A stretch of 11,727 nt of DNA, taken from assembly GCA_007118195.1 (NCBI GenBank), contig SKSA01000275.1, positions 1-11,727 of the forward strand, written 5' to 3'. Below are positions 1 to 6,757 of the stretch, piece by piece (position 1 is the first letter of the stretch; every line of letters begins with the position of its first letter). This DNA comes from Anaerobacillus sp. (GTDB taxonomy: Bacteria; Bacillota; Bacilli; Bacillales; Anaerobacillaceae). A program made the translations under genes and the position numbers. The notes under the pieces were generated by a model, which had not been told where the DNA came from, did not search any database, and saw nothing but the letters and a program-made list of their open reading frames with translations.

Positions 1-12
1 GTTTTGTATGAA

Positions 13-94
13 AAAAGAACGAGTGATTTCCTGAACGAGCCTCTAAAATTCGCTAGAAGTTTACAGCGAAGAGAAGGAAATTGCTCGTTCTTTT
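13..94. repeat. Long imperfect hairpin upstream of ypjB
   Basis: Positions 13-32 pair with 75-94 over 20 bp, of which 18 are Watson-Crick and two (24-83, 25-82) are G-U. The unbroken stem as RNA suggests a transcribed structure. Inside the loop, 49-54 pairs with 65-70 as a second 6-bp stem. The run after the 3' arm is only four T on the plus strand, but read on the minus strand the stem is followed by six T, so it could terminate transcription in either direction. The heptamer GAACGAG occurs in the 5' arm and again at 33-39. It may be the terminator of the gene left of the window or part of a dispersed element. Confidence 0.6.
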
Positions 95-97
95 ACA

Positions 98-179
98 TAT
101 TAGGTGGTGACGGAATGTCCATCATTCGCCTTTTTCCCTATTAGATGGTGACGAACAATCGTCATGCTGGTTTTGCATG
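98..179 (+). repeat. Two diverged 41-nt tandem copies
   Basis: A unit at 98-138 is followed directly by a second at 139-179. Their first 15 bases differ at one position (TATTAGGTGGTGACG against TATTAGATGGTGACG); the rest is more diverged but keeps a T-rich 3' part. The tail of the second copy (GTTTTGCATG, 170-179) nearly matches the first ten bases of the window (GTTTTGTATG), so a third copy may lie left of position 1. No function is recognised. The remaining stretch, 184-247, shows nothing I can name. Confidence 0.45.
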
Positions 180-261
180 AAAATAAAATTGAATACAAAA
201 AGTAGGTCTACTCTTGTCCACCTTTTCATAGGATTTAATTAGAAGAAGAGGAGGGACAGGC

Positions 262-1050
262 ATGCACAAGAAAATGTTCGTTTTTATATGTTTATTTTTT
301 CTTGTTTTTTCAAATAGTGTCCATGCGGAAAAAACTTTAGATGAAAAAGAATGGAGAAATTTAAATCAAACCGCAGACAAAGTTTTACAATTGGTGAAAG
401 AAGAAAAATATAGTGAAGCAAAACAATTACTCGATTTTTTTTCGAAGCAGTTTTTAGCGATCCGTTACGATGATCAAAATTTGACAATGACTCAATTACG
501 ACTCATTACTACTTCCTACGAAAAGGCAATGGGGGCGGTCACTAGTACGAGTGCTAACCATGAACAAAGGGTTTTAGAGGTGTCAGAATTTCGCCTCGTA
601 ATTGATGCTCTCGTTTCTGATCATCATCCACTTTGGAAAAATACAGAAACTCAAGTGATGAATTATTTTGCGAAAATGCGCGAGGCAATTTCCAGCGAAG
701 ATAATAATTCTTTTCAGCATCACTTTAACGGGTTTTTACAACGTTATGCAATGATTCGACCAGCCATTATGGTTGATTTATTACCACATCAATTTCAAAG
801 AATTGATTCACATGTCAAGTATGTTGAACGAAATCGAAACACAATCGTATCTGATAACGAAAAATCGAAACATTTAAAAATAATGGAAGATGATTTCAAG
901 AAGCTGTATCAAGGTTTTGAAGAAGATCAAGCTGATCCTTCCTTATGGTGGGTAATTTTATCTATTGGAGGAACGACATTATTAGCATTGTTTTATGCTG
1001 GGTATAAGAAATACAAAGCTGAAAAAAATAAAGTGAAGATGAAACAATAA
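262..1050 (+). CDS. ypjB: Sporulation protein YpjB
   Basis: Encodes 262 residues and matches the Bacillus YpjB family in overall layout and position, though its biochemical role is not known. The N-terminus has a basic start, a hydrophobic stretch (about residues 5-19) and a likely signal-peptidase site after VHA (residue 22). The charged, mostly helical middle should lie outside the membrane. A single hydrophobic segment near residues 229-247 (starting LWWVILSIGG) precedes a lysine-rich tail, giving a type I membrane topology. The ATG at 262 follows a strong ribosome binding site, GAGGAGGG at 248-255. In B. subtilis the gene follows ypjA, which would lie left of this window. No clear sigma-A promoter is seen before it. 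The family name is fairly secure; a sporulation role comes from family annotation only. Confidence 0.85.
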   Translation: MHKKMFVFICLFFLVFSNSVHAEKTLDEKEWRNLNQTADKVLQLVKEEKYSEAKQLLDFFSKQFLAIRYDDQNLTMTQLRLITTSYEKAMGAVTSTSANHEQRVLEVSEFRLVIDALVSDHHPLWKNTETQVMNYFAKMREAISSEDNNSFQHHFNGFLQRYAMIRPAIMVDLLPHQFQRIDSHVKYVERNRNTIVSDNEKSKHLKIMEDDFKKLYQGFEEDQADPSLWWVILSIGGTTLLALFYAGYKKYKAEKNKVKMKQ

Positions 1051-1057
1051 GTTTTTA

Positions 1058-1187
1058 ATACGTGAGTGAATTTCATAATTACCTAAATTGAGCCATATCA
1101 AACTATATGTAGTTGCGTTTCGATTAACTCAACTACATATAGATACTTAATGGCGAAAATATCGAATTATGAAATTCATTATCGTAT
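1058..1187. repeat. 130-bp nested palindrome (foldback element)
   Basis: Outer arms 1058-1080 and 1165-1187 form a 23-bp inverted repeat with two mismatches and one G-U; 1067-1080 against 1165-1178 is perfect. A second perfect 13-bp pair lies inside (1103-1115 with 1130-1142, 14-nt loop). Between them GCCAT (1092-1096) pairs with ATGGC (1150-1154). The element nearly fills the gap between ypjB and the promoter of the next gene. It has no T-run, so it is not a classical intrinsic terminator. Its terminal inverted repeats and nested symmetry resemble a MITE-like element, but no clear target duplication is visible. Confidence 0.6.
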
Positions 1188-1200
1188 ATTTATATAAGAA

Positions 1201-1229
1201 TTGACAGATATTAAATCTTTGACTAAAAT
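1201..1229 (+). promoter_or_regulatory. Sigma-A promoter of the yugP-like gene
   Basis: A perfect -35 box TTGACA (1201-1206) is followed after 17 nt by TAAAAT (1224-1229), one base from the TATAAT consensus. Transcription would begin near 1236, leaving a leader of about 50 nt. The first T of the -35 box is also an in-frame TTG, which would be a false start codon for the gene. Confidence 0.75.
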
Positions 1230-1287
1230 TGTTATTAAAAGATTTGGGAATTCACAAGTAAAAATACATTTGCGGAGGTTAACATCG

Positions 1288-1971
1288 ATGTCTTTAGGTG
1301 CATTATTAGTTTATTTTGCTATCCTTATCTTAATTCCGTTATGGGCACAAATGAAGGTGAAAAGTGCATATAGCAAATACTCACAAGTCCCTGCATCATC
1401 TGGCATGACAGGGGCACAAGTAGCCCGTAAGATTTTAGATGATAATGGACTTTACAACGTCTCGGTTGAACCAGTTAAAGGGAAACTAACGGATCATTAT
1501 GACCCACGCGCTAAAGCGGTTCGTTTATCTGAAGAAAACTATTATGGACATTCAATTGCGGGCGCTGCAGTTGCTGCTCACGAAGTTGGTCACGCTATGC
1601 AAGACGCAGAAGATTATGCTTTTTTACGTTTCCGTCATGCTTTAGTACCAGTGGCTAATTTTGGATCAAATGGAGCAATCTTTATCATTATTGCTGGTAT
1701 GTTAATGGGCGCAATGAACCTAATGTTATTAGGGATCATTTTTATGGCCGCTGCGGTTGTTTTCCAACTAGTAACTTTACCAGTAGAGTTTAACGCTAGT
1801 AGTCGAGCAATGCATCAAATCGTCTCTATTGGTGTTATTCGTAACAACGAAGAAAGAGAAACGAAAAAAGTCCTTGATGCAGCTGCATTAACATATGTTG
1901 CCGCTGCGGTTGTTGCTGTAATGGAATTAACACGTTTCATCCTTATGTATGTAGCAATGAATCGAGACTAA
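1288..1971 (+). CDS. yugP: YugP-type membrane zinc metallopeptidase
   Basis: A 227-residue membrane protein of the YugP neutral zinc metallopeptidase family. The zinc-binding motif HEVGH is at residues 98-102, and a downstream PVEFNASSRA segment has Glu167 as the likely third zinc ligand. Hydrophobic segments lie near residues 4-20, 130-165 (probably two passes) and 200-222. The region after the first segment carries the family-typical QMKVKSAYSKYSQV stretch. The ATG at 1288 was chosen because GCGGAGG (1272-1278) sits at normal spacing and the length agrees with B. subtilis YugP; the longer TTG start at 1201 overlaps the promoter. The natural substrate is unknown to me. The gene stands alone with its own promoter and terminator between ypjB and ypjC, a position it does not have in B. 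subtilis. Confidence 0.9.
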   Translation: MSLGALLVYFAILILIPLWAQMKVKSAYSKYSQVPASSGMTGAQVARKILDDNGLYNVSVEPVKGKLTDHYDPRAKAVRLSEENYYGHSIAGAAVAAHEVGHAMQDAEDYAFLRFRHALVPVANFGSNGAIFIIIAGMLMGAMNLMLLGIIFMAAAVVFQLVTLPVEFNASSRAMHQIVSIGVIRNNEERETKKVLDAAALTYVAAAVVAVMELTRFILMYVAMNRD

Positions 1972-1980
1972 AACAAACGA

Positions 1981-2025
1981 AAAGAGAGAAGATTCATTTT
2001 TATAATGAGTCATCTCTCTTTTTTT
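1981..2025 (+). terminator. Intrinsic terminator of the yugP-like gene
   Basis: AAAGAGAGA (1981-1989) pairs with 2013-2021; after one A-A mismatch the stem continues with 1991-1998 against 2004-2011, including one G-U. The loop is 1999-2003. The 3' arm runs into a T-tract through 2025. It begins ten bases after the stop codon. Confidence 0.85.
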
Positions 2026-2132
2026 ACGTTATGAACGTCTTGTTAGCGACAATCTTAAACTTACTTACAATTCTTCATATGAAACTAACCCCTGCCAAGC
2101 AGCCAACTATCAACAAAGCTCATCCTATACCA

Positions 2133-2174
2133 ACTCAAAACTCAACACTCAAAACTCAAAACTCAAAACTCAAA
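2133..2174. repeat. Six tandem ACTCAAA heptads
   Basis: Six exact-phase heptamers: ACTCAAA, ACTCAAC, then ACTCAAA four times. The array ends at 2174, directly against the last base of the ypjC stop codon at 2175. A homologous array with the variant unit also in second place lies at 3204-3231, on the other side of ypjC in the same plus-strand orientation. No ypjC terminator is seen between 2030 and 2174 on the minus strand, and the rest of that interval holds nothing I recognise. Confidence 0.85.
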
Positions 2175-3047
2175 TCAATGATCAATCGGCTGTTTATACT
2201 CATCTAAAGTAAAACCTTCACCGATCACGTCTTGAACGTCATTTACAGTGACGAAAGCATGAGGGTCAATTTTTTCAATGATCGTTTTAAGTCGAACGAG
2301 TTCATTTCGACCAACAACACAATAAAGTATTTCTTTATCTAATCGTGAAAAGCTCCCTTTTCCCTTTAAAACGGTTGCGCCACGATCCATTTGTTTTAAA
2401 ATGGCTGCTGCAATTTCTTCAGATTTATCAGAAATGATAAAAGCTGCTTTCCCGGAATAAGCCCCTTGTTGCATGAAATCTAGAACCTTTGCGCTAATAA
2501 AAACGGCGACTAACGTGTACATGGCTTCACGGTAATTTAAATAGACGAGTGATGAAGTAATGACGACGGCATCGAACATAAACATTGTTTTTCCCATACT
2601 CCAACCTAAATATTTATATCCTAAGCGAGCGATAATATCTACGCCACCAGTAGTGCCACCGAAGCGAAATACAATACCGAGACCTACCCCGATAAAAACA
2701 CCAGCGAATAGGGCTACAAGGGTCATATCATCATGTAATGGCATCGAAATAAACTTATACCTTTGAAATACGTATAAGAAAAAAGACAACCCTACAGTTC
2801 CAATTAACGTATATATAAATGAGTTACGCCCAAGAATTTTCCAACCGAGGAAAAATAACGGGATATTTAGAGCTAAATTTGAAAAAGCAGGGTCAATGTT
2901 AAATATAAAATATAAAATTAAGGTAATCCCAGTAAAGCCACCGTCAGCGAGGTTGTTTTCCATATTAAAATAAACAAGCCCAAACGACATAATCGCCGTA
3001 CCAATAAGTATGTATATAACGTTTTTTATTTTAATTGGTGTTGTCAT
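2175..3047 (-). CDS. ypjC: YitT-family membrane protein YpjC
   Basis: A 290-residue integral membrane protein of the YitT family. The N-terminal two thirds hold about five or six hydrophobic segments and two glycine-rich signatures of the family, GGFTGITL near residue 36 and GGTTGGVDIIA near 129. The C-terminal part, from about residue 200, is a soluble DUF2179-type domain (for example RGATVLKGKGSFSR and VNDVQDVIGEGF). Transport or sensing roles have been proposed for such proteins, but no substrate is established. The start ATG (complement of 3045-3047) follows AAAAGGA at good spacing; an upstream in-frame TTG would add nine residues and is less likely. It is the only minus-strand gene here and is divergent from the ypjD cluster. 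Confidence 0.9.
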   Translation of the reverse strand: MTTPIKIKNVIYILIGTAIMSFGLVYFNMENNLADGGFTGITLILYFIFNIDPAFSNLALNIPLFFLGWKILGRNSFIYTLIGTVGLSFFLYVFQRYKFISMPLHDDMTLVALFAGVFIGVGLGIVFRFGGTTGGVDIIARLGYKYLGWSMGKTMFMFDAVVITSSLVYLNYREAMYTLVAVFISAKVLDFMQQGAYSGKAAFIISDKSEEIAAAILKQMDRGATVLKGKGSFSRLDKEILYCVVGRNELVRLKTIIEKIDPHAFVTVNDVQDVIGEGFTLDEYKQPIDH

Positions 3048-3091
3048 AATTATTTCCTTTTCCACGTTTATCAAAATTAACTACGTTTTAT

Positions 3092-3120
3092 ATTATAACG
3101 AAATTTTTACAATAAAGAAA
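3092..3120 (-). promoter_or_regulatory. Candidate ypjC promoter
   Basis: Read on the minus strand, a perfect TATAAT lies at 3097-3092. The base run 17 nt upstream (TTTCTT, 3120-3115) is a poor -35 box, so the promoter may be weak or assisted. It overlaps the candidate plus-strand promoter of the ypjD cluster, so the two could interfere. Confidence 0.4.
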
Positions 3121-3133
3121 TCAAGGTTATAAT
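3106..3133 (+). promoter_or_regulatory. Candidate promoter of the ypjD-birA cluster
   Basis: TTTACA (3106-3111) is one base from the -35 consensus and is followed after 16 nt by a perfect TATAAT (3128-3133). The start would be near 3140, giving a leader of about 165 nt that contains the foldback at 3134-3235. Confidence 0.55.
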
Positions 3134-3235
3134 AAATTTAGAGTTTAGAGTGAAGAGTGTTGAGTGAATGTGGGCGTAGCTTCGCAGCAACGCTTGAAAA
3201 ACAACTCAAAATTCAACACTCAAAACTCAAAATTG
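3134..3235. repeat. Heptad-armed foldback in the ypjD leader
   Basis: The left arm holds four GAGT-type heptads (3138-3165) and the right arm four ACTCAAA-type heptads (3204-3231). The arms pair at 22 of 28 heptad positions, and the stem extends outward to 3134 and 3235. The centre (3166-3203) is less A/T-rich and holds its own small stem, GCGT (3174-3177) with ACGC (3190-3193). The right arm is homologous to the array at 2133-2174. It looks like an inserted repetitive element; family unknown. Confidence 0.65.
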
Positions 3236-3307
3236 GAAATAAAATATTTGTCAAATCATGAACATTTAGCTAACATGGTTACTAGAAGTGTTGAGGTGAT
3301 ATGTATT

Positions 3308-3640
3308 GTGAATGAGAAAAGCATAAAAGAAATACAAGTTGAAGTTGATGACTACATAAGTCAATATAAAGAAGGGTACTTTAGTCCTTTAGCAATGCTT
3401 GCGAGAATGACAGAAGAACTTGGCGAACTCTCTCGTGAGGTTAATCATTACTATGGAGAAAAGCCTAAAAAATCAACTGAAGAAGAAAAGACGATGGAGC
3501 AAGAACTTGGAGATCTTTTTTTTGTACTCGTTTGTTTTGCTAATTCATTAAACATTAATTTAGAGGAAGCTTTCGATCTTGTCATGGAGAAATTTAAAAC
3601 AAGAGATAAAGATCGATGGACTAAAATAGAAGAAGAGTAA
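3308..3640 (+). CDS. ypjD: MazG-like nucleotide pyrophosphohydrolase YpjD
   Basis: A 110-residue all-helical protein of the MazG/dUTPase-like nucleotide pyrophosphohydrolase superfamily, predicted to hydrolyse a nucleoside triphosphate to the monophosphate and pyrophosphate. The metal-binding EExxE and ExxD signature is present as Glu36, Glu37, Glu40 and Glu66, Asp69. The C-terminus ends with the conserved KFKTRDKDRWT stretch. The GTG at 3308 was chosen because GAGGTG (3293-3298) precedes it at good spacing and the length agrees with B. subtilis YpjD (about 111 residues). An upstream extension in the same frame would translate the repeat element and is not protein-like. It is the first gene of the cluster, 14 nt ahead of dapB. 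The physiological nucleotide is not known to me. Confidence 0.9.
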   Translation: MNEKSIKEIQVEVDDYISQYKEGYFSPLAMLARMTEELGELSREVNHYYGEKPKKSTEEEKTMEQELGDLFFVLVCFANSLNINLEEAFDLVMEKFKTRDKDRWTKIEEE

Positions 3641-3654
3641 AGGAGTAATTAAAA

Positions 3655-4458
3655 ATGACACAAACAATTAAAGTAGCAATCACAGGCGCAGGGGGAAAAA
3701 TGGGTCAGGAGGCAGTACGAATGGTTACTTCGACGCCACATTTTCAACTTGTAGCAGCGATAGATATGCATAACGACGGAAAGTTGCTTTCTGAAATCGA
3801 AGGGATGCCTAATGTAGAAGTCCGAATGTACAATGATTTACATAAAGCGTTAACAGAAAATGAGGTTGACGTATTAATAGACTTAACGAATCCGAAAGTT
3901 GGGCGAAAGCATATGGAAATTGCTTTTGAGCATGGAGTTAGGCCAGTAGTCGGGACAACAGGCTTTTCAGAGACCGATGTCCGCGAACTTTCACAAATGG
4001 CTGAAGAAAAAGGGTTAGGAGCGATTATTGCACCCAACTTTGCTATTGGAGCAATTTTAATGATGAAATTTTCGCAAATGGCAGCACGTTATCTTCCAGA
4101 CGTAGAAATTATTGAAATGCATCATGACCGAAAACTTGATGCACCGTCAGGAACAGCTGTTAAAACGGCACAAATGATTTCTGAAGTAAGAGAGCCGAAA
4201 CAACAAGGAAACCCAGAGGAAAAAGAAGAACTTCAAGGAGCAAAAGGAGCTGAATACGAAGGAATGCGTATCCATAGTGTTCGTTTGCCTGGTCTTGTTG
4301 CTCATCAAGAAGTGCTTTTCGGTGGAATTGGACAAACATTAACAATTCGTCACGATTCTATTGACCGTACTTCTTTTATGCCAGGGATCCGCTTAGCAGT
4401 TGAAACAGTGATGAAGCTTGACTTATTAGTATATGGTTTAGAAAATATTATTGAATAA
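3655..4458 (+). CDS. dapB: 4-hydroxy-tetrahydrodipicolinate reductase
   Basis: The 267-residue cytoplasmic DapB reduces 4-hydroxy-tetrahydrodipicolinate to tetrahydrodipicolinate with NAD(P)H, in the diaminopimelate and lysine pathway that also feeds peptidoglycan and spore dipicolinate. The N-terminal Rossmann motif GAGGKMGQ is at residues 11-18 and GTTGF at 100-104. The substrate-binding and catalytic signature [15 protein letters not shown] (154-168) contains the His156/His157 pair and Lys160. AAAGGAG lies just before the ATG. Its neighbours are ypjD, 14 nt upstream, and mgsA, 16 nt downstream. Length and motifs are normal for the family. Confidence 0.97.
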   Translation: MTQTIKVAITGAGGKMGQEAVRMVTSTPHFQLVAAIDMHNDGKLLSEIEGMPNVEVRMYNDLHKALTENEVDVLIDLTNPKVGRKHMEIAFEHGVRPVVGTTGFSETDVRELSQMAEEKGLGAIIAPNFAIGAILMMKFSQMAARYLPDVEIIEMHHDRKLDAPSGTAVKTAQMISEVREPKQQGNPEEKEELQGAKGAEYEGMRIHSVRLPGLVAHQEVLFGGIGQTLTIRHDSIDRTSFMPGIRLAVETVMKLDLLVYGLENIIE

Positions 4459-4474
4459 AGGGGAAGGTTTCATA

Positions 4475-4891
4475 ATGAAGATTGCATTAATTGCTCACGA
4501 CAAGAAAAAGCCAGAAATGGTCCAATTTGCTACGGCATATGAATCAATTTTAAAAGAGCATCAACTTTTCGGTACTGGAACAACAGGAACAAAAATCATG
4601 GAAGCAACTAGTCTACAAATTGAACGTTTTAAGTCTGGTCCCTTAGGAGGGGACCAACAAATTGGAGCTCTTGTTGCTAAAAATGAAATGGATTTAGTGC
4701 TATTCTTCAGAGACCCACTAGCAGCTCAACCACATGAGCCTGATATCACTGCGTTAATTCGTCTTTGTGACGTATATGGAATCCCCCTTGCTACAAATAT
4801 GGCGACAGGTGAAATACTAGTTAAAGGCCTTGCAAGAGGAGACTTTCAATGGAGAAAAATTGTGAATCCAAAGGTTGAAAATAATGAGTGA
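4475..4891 (+). CDS. mgsA: Methylglyoxal synthase
   Basis: The 138-residue MgsA converts dihydroxyacetone phosphate to methylglyoxal and phosphate, a bypass that relieves sugar-phosphate stress. By alignment with the E. coli enzyme, with a constant offset of 11, the active-site residues are all present: His8, Asp60 (in [11 protein letters not shown], the catalytic base), Asp80, His87 and Asp90. The phosphate-binding TGTTGT is at residues 34-39. The ATG at 4475 is preceded by AAAGGGGAAGG; an in-frame TTG eight codons earlier overlaps the end of dapB and is not used by family members. The stop codon overlaps the bshB1 start by 8 nt. Its place beside the bacillithiol genes makes sense because bacillithiol supports methylglyoxal detoxification in Bacillus. 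Confidence 0.96.
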   Translation: MKIALIAHDKKKPEMVQFATAYESILKEHQLFGTGTTGTKIMEATSLQIERFKSGPLGGDQQIGALVAKNEMDLVLFFRDPLAAQPHEPDITALIRLCDVYGIPLATNMATGEILVKGLARGDFQWRKIVNPKVENNE

Positions 4892-5600
4892 ACATAGCAA
4901 ATTTGACCTTTTAGCTTTTGGCGCCCATGCTGACGATGTTGAAATCGGCATGGGTGGTACAATGGCTAAATATAGTCATCAAGGTTATAACGTAGCAATA
5001 TGTGATTTGACAAAAGCAGAATTGTCATCTAATGGTACTGTAGAGCTACGGGAAAAAGAAGCAAATAAAGCGCAAGAGATCTTAGGTGTAAAGAAAAGGG
5101 TTCAACTTGATTTGCCAGATCGAGGTATTTTTATTACCCCCGATCATATTAATAAAGCGGTGTCTATCATTCGTGAATTTCGACCTCAAATTGTCTTTGC
5201 TCCTTACTATGAAGATCGTCATCCTGATCATGGCAATTGTGCTACATTAATTAAAGAAGCTATTTTTTCAGCACGGATCAAAAATTATGAAGATGAACTC
5301 AAGTTACCAGCTCATAAAGTGGATGCTTTTTATTATTACATGATCAACGGCTTTCATAAACCAAGTTTTATTGTCGATATTTCCAATGAAATTGAATTAA
5401 AAGTAAAAGCATTAAATGCTTATGAAAGTCAGTTTACAAAGCAACCGAAAAGTGTGGAAACTCCACTGACGAATGGTTATATTGAATCAGTCTTAGCGAG
5501 AGAAAGCCTATATGGAAAAGAAGTAGGAGTTGAATACGGAGAGGGCTTTATAAGTGATGCGCCATTATTATTTCAACAACTAGTAAGGGAGAAGAAATGA
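4884..5600 (+). CDS. bshB1: Bacillithiol biosynthesis deacetylase BshB1
   Basis: The 238-residue zinc deacetylase of the PIG-L/LmbE family removes the acetyl group from GlcNAc-malate to give GlcN-malate, the second step of bacillithiol synthesis. The zinc site is visible as AHADD (residues 14-18, with His15 and Asp18) and HPDH (113-116), with the usual Asp17 as general base. GMGGT follows the first motif. The ATG at 4884 overlaps mgsA by 8 nt; the ribosome binding site is weak (AAAGGTTG), which suggests translational coupling. The 3' end shares an ATGA with bshA. Length and motifs are normal, and the bshA neighbour confirms the pathway over other LmbE enzymes. Confidence 0.95.
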   Translation: MSEHSKFDLLAFGAHADDVEIGMGGTMAKYSHQGYNVAICDLTKAELSSNGTVELREKEANKAQEILGVKKRVQLDLPDRGIFITPDHINKAVSIIREFRPQIVFAPYYEDRHPDHGNCATLIKEAIFSARIKNYEDELKLPAHKVDAFYYYMINGFHKPSFIVDISNEIELKVKALNAYESQFTKQPKSVETPLTNGYIESVLARESLYGKEVGVEYGEGFISDAPLLFQQLVREKK

Positions 5601-6736
5601 AGTTAAAAATAGGAATTACTTGTTACCCAACAATAGGTGGCTCAGGGATTATTGCTACTGAATTAGGAAAGCTTTTAGCCGAAAAAGGACATGAAGTTCA
5701 TTTCATTACTACCGGTTTACCATTTCGACTAGAGAAAGTATATTCAAATATATATTACCATGAGGTTGAAGTTAATCAATATTCCGTATTTCAATATCCG
5801 CCTTATGATTTGTCTTTAGCAAATAAAATGGCAGAAGTAACTCGCCGTGAAGATTTGGACATTCTTCACGTTCATTATGCAATCCCCCACGCGATATGTG
5901 CTTTCTTAGCAAAAGAAATGGTTGGTGGCGACTTGAAAATAGTCACAACACTTCACGGTACAGATATAACCGTTTTGGGCTATGATCAGTCATTAAGTGA
6001 AATGATCCGCTTCGGTATTGAAAAGTCTGATGCAGTTACAGCAGTTTCAAGTGATTTGATTAAAGAAACTGAAACGTTATTACATATAGAAAAGAATATA
6101 GTTCCCGTTTATAATTTTGTTGATCATCGTGTCTATCATAAAAAAGATGGCACTGTCTTAAGGCGAGATTATAAGATCGCTGAGGATGAAAAGGTAATTA
6201 TTCACGTATCTAACTTTCGTCAAGTCAAGAGAGTTCCTGATGTTGTTCGTAGTTTTGCCCAAATAGTGAAGCAAGTTAATGCAAAACTACTACTTCTTGG
6301 AGATGGACCTGAGTACTCCACGGTTTGTCGTCTAGTAAAAGAATTAGGATTACGAGATAAGGTATTGTTTTTAGGAAACCAAAAACATGTCGCTGACTTT
6401 TTATCCATCAGTGATTTGATGATGCTATTATCCGAAAAAGAAAGTTTTGGATTAGTGTTATTAGAAGCAATGGCTTGTGAAGTTCCTGTAATTGGAACAA
6501 ATGCGGGTGGTATTCCTGAAGTAGTCGTCGATGGTGTATCCGGTTTTATTTGTGATATTGGCGATGTAGATGCTATTTCAGCGAAAGCCATTGAAATTTT
6601 AACAAATGATGATCTACATAAAAAGATGGCAAACGAATCAGTAAAAAGAGCAAATACGTTTTTTAGCACGGATACGATTATTTCTCAATATGAAGATATT
6701 TATTATACGATTCTAAATAAGCGTAAAGTGATGTAA
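5597..6736 (+). CDS. bshA: Bacillithiol glycosyltransferase BshA
   Basis: The 379-residue retaining GT4 glycosyltransferase joins L-malate to GlcNAc from UDP-GlcNAc, the first step of bacillithiol synthesis. The N-terminal domain shows [11 protein letters not shown] (residues 14-24) and LHGTDIT (119-125). The C-terminal nucleotide-binding domain has NFRQVKR (206-212), LLGDGPE (233-239) and the E-x7-E motif (Glu282 and Glu290 in ESFGLVLLE), followed by [11 protein letters not shown]. The ATG shares four bases with the bshB1 stop and is preceded by AAGGGAG. The cysteine-adding BshC is not in this window. A 21-nt gap separates it from cca. Family and function are well supported by sequence and by bshB1 next door. 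Confidence 0.96.
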   Translation: MKLKIGITCYPTIGGSGIIATELGKLLAEKGHEVHFITTGLPFRLEKVYSNIYYHEVEVNQYSVFQYPPYDLSLANKMAEVTRREDLDILHVHYAIPHAICAFLAKEMVGGDLKIVTTLHGTDITVLGYDQSLSEMIRFGIEKSDAVTAVSSDLIKETETLLHIEKNIVPVYNFVDHRVYHKKDGTVLRRDYKIAEDEKVIIHVSNFRQVKRVPDVVRSFAQIVKQVNAKLLLLGDGPEYSTVCRLVKELGLRDKVLFLGNQKHVADFLSISDLMMLLSEKESFGLVLLEAMACEVPVIGTNAGGIPEVVVDGVSGFICDIGDVDAISAKAIEILTNDDLHKKMANESVKRANTFFSTDTIISQYEDIYYTILNKRKVM

Positions 6737-6757
6737 AAGTCGAAAGTAGGTTGGGAA

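Noticed and set aside
115..180. Two back-to-back mini-ORFs of 9 and 11 codons, the first with an AGGTGGTG before its ATG
   Set aside because: They lie in the two tandem copies, the coded peptides are unrelated, and short frames like this arise by chance; kept only as a repeat.
1201..1287. TTG start giving a 256-residue yugP product
   Set aside because: The TTG is part of a perfect -35 box, there is no ribosome binding site, and the 29 extra residues are not part of the family.
2133..2174. CRISPR array
   Set aside because: Direct heptamers without spacers and no cas genes nearby.
3164..3307. N-terminal extension of ypjD to 158 residues
   Set aside because: It translates the heptad repeat element; the GTG at 3308 has a good ribosome binding site and gives the family length.
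6220..6669. 149-codon minus-strand frame inside bshA
   Set aside because: Antisense shadow of a well-supported gene, with no start signal and no recognisable protein features.
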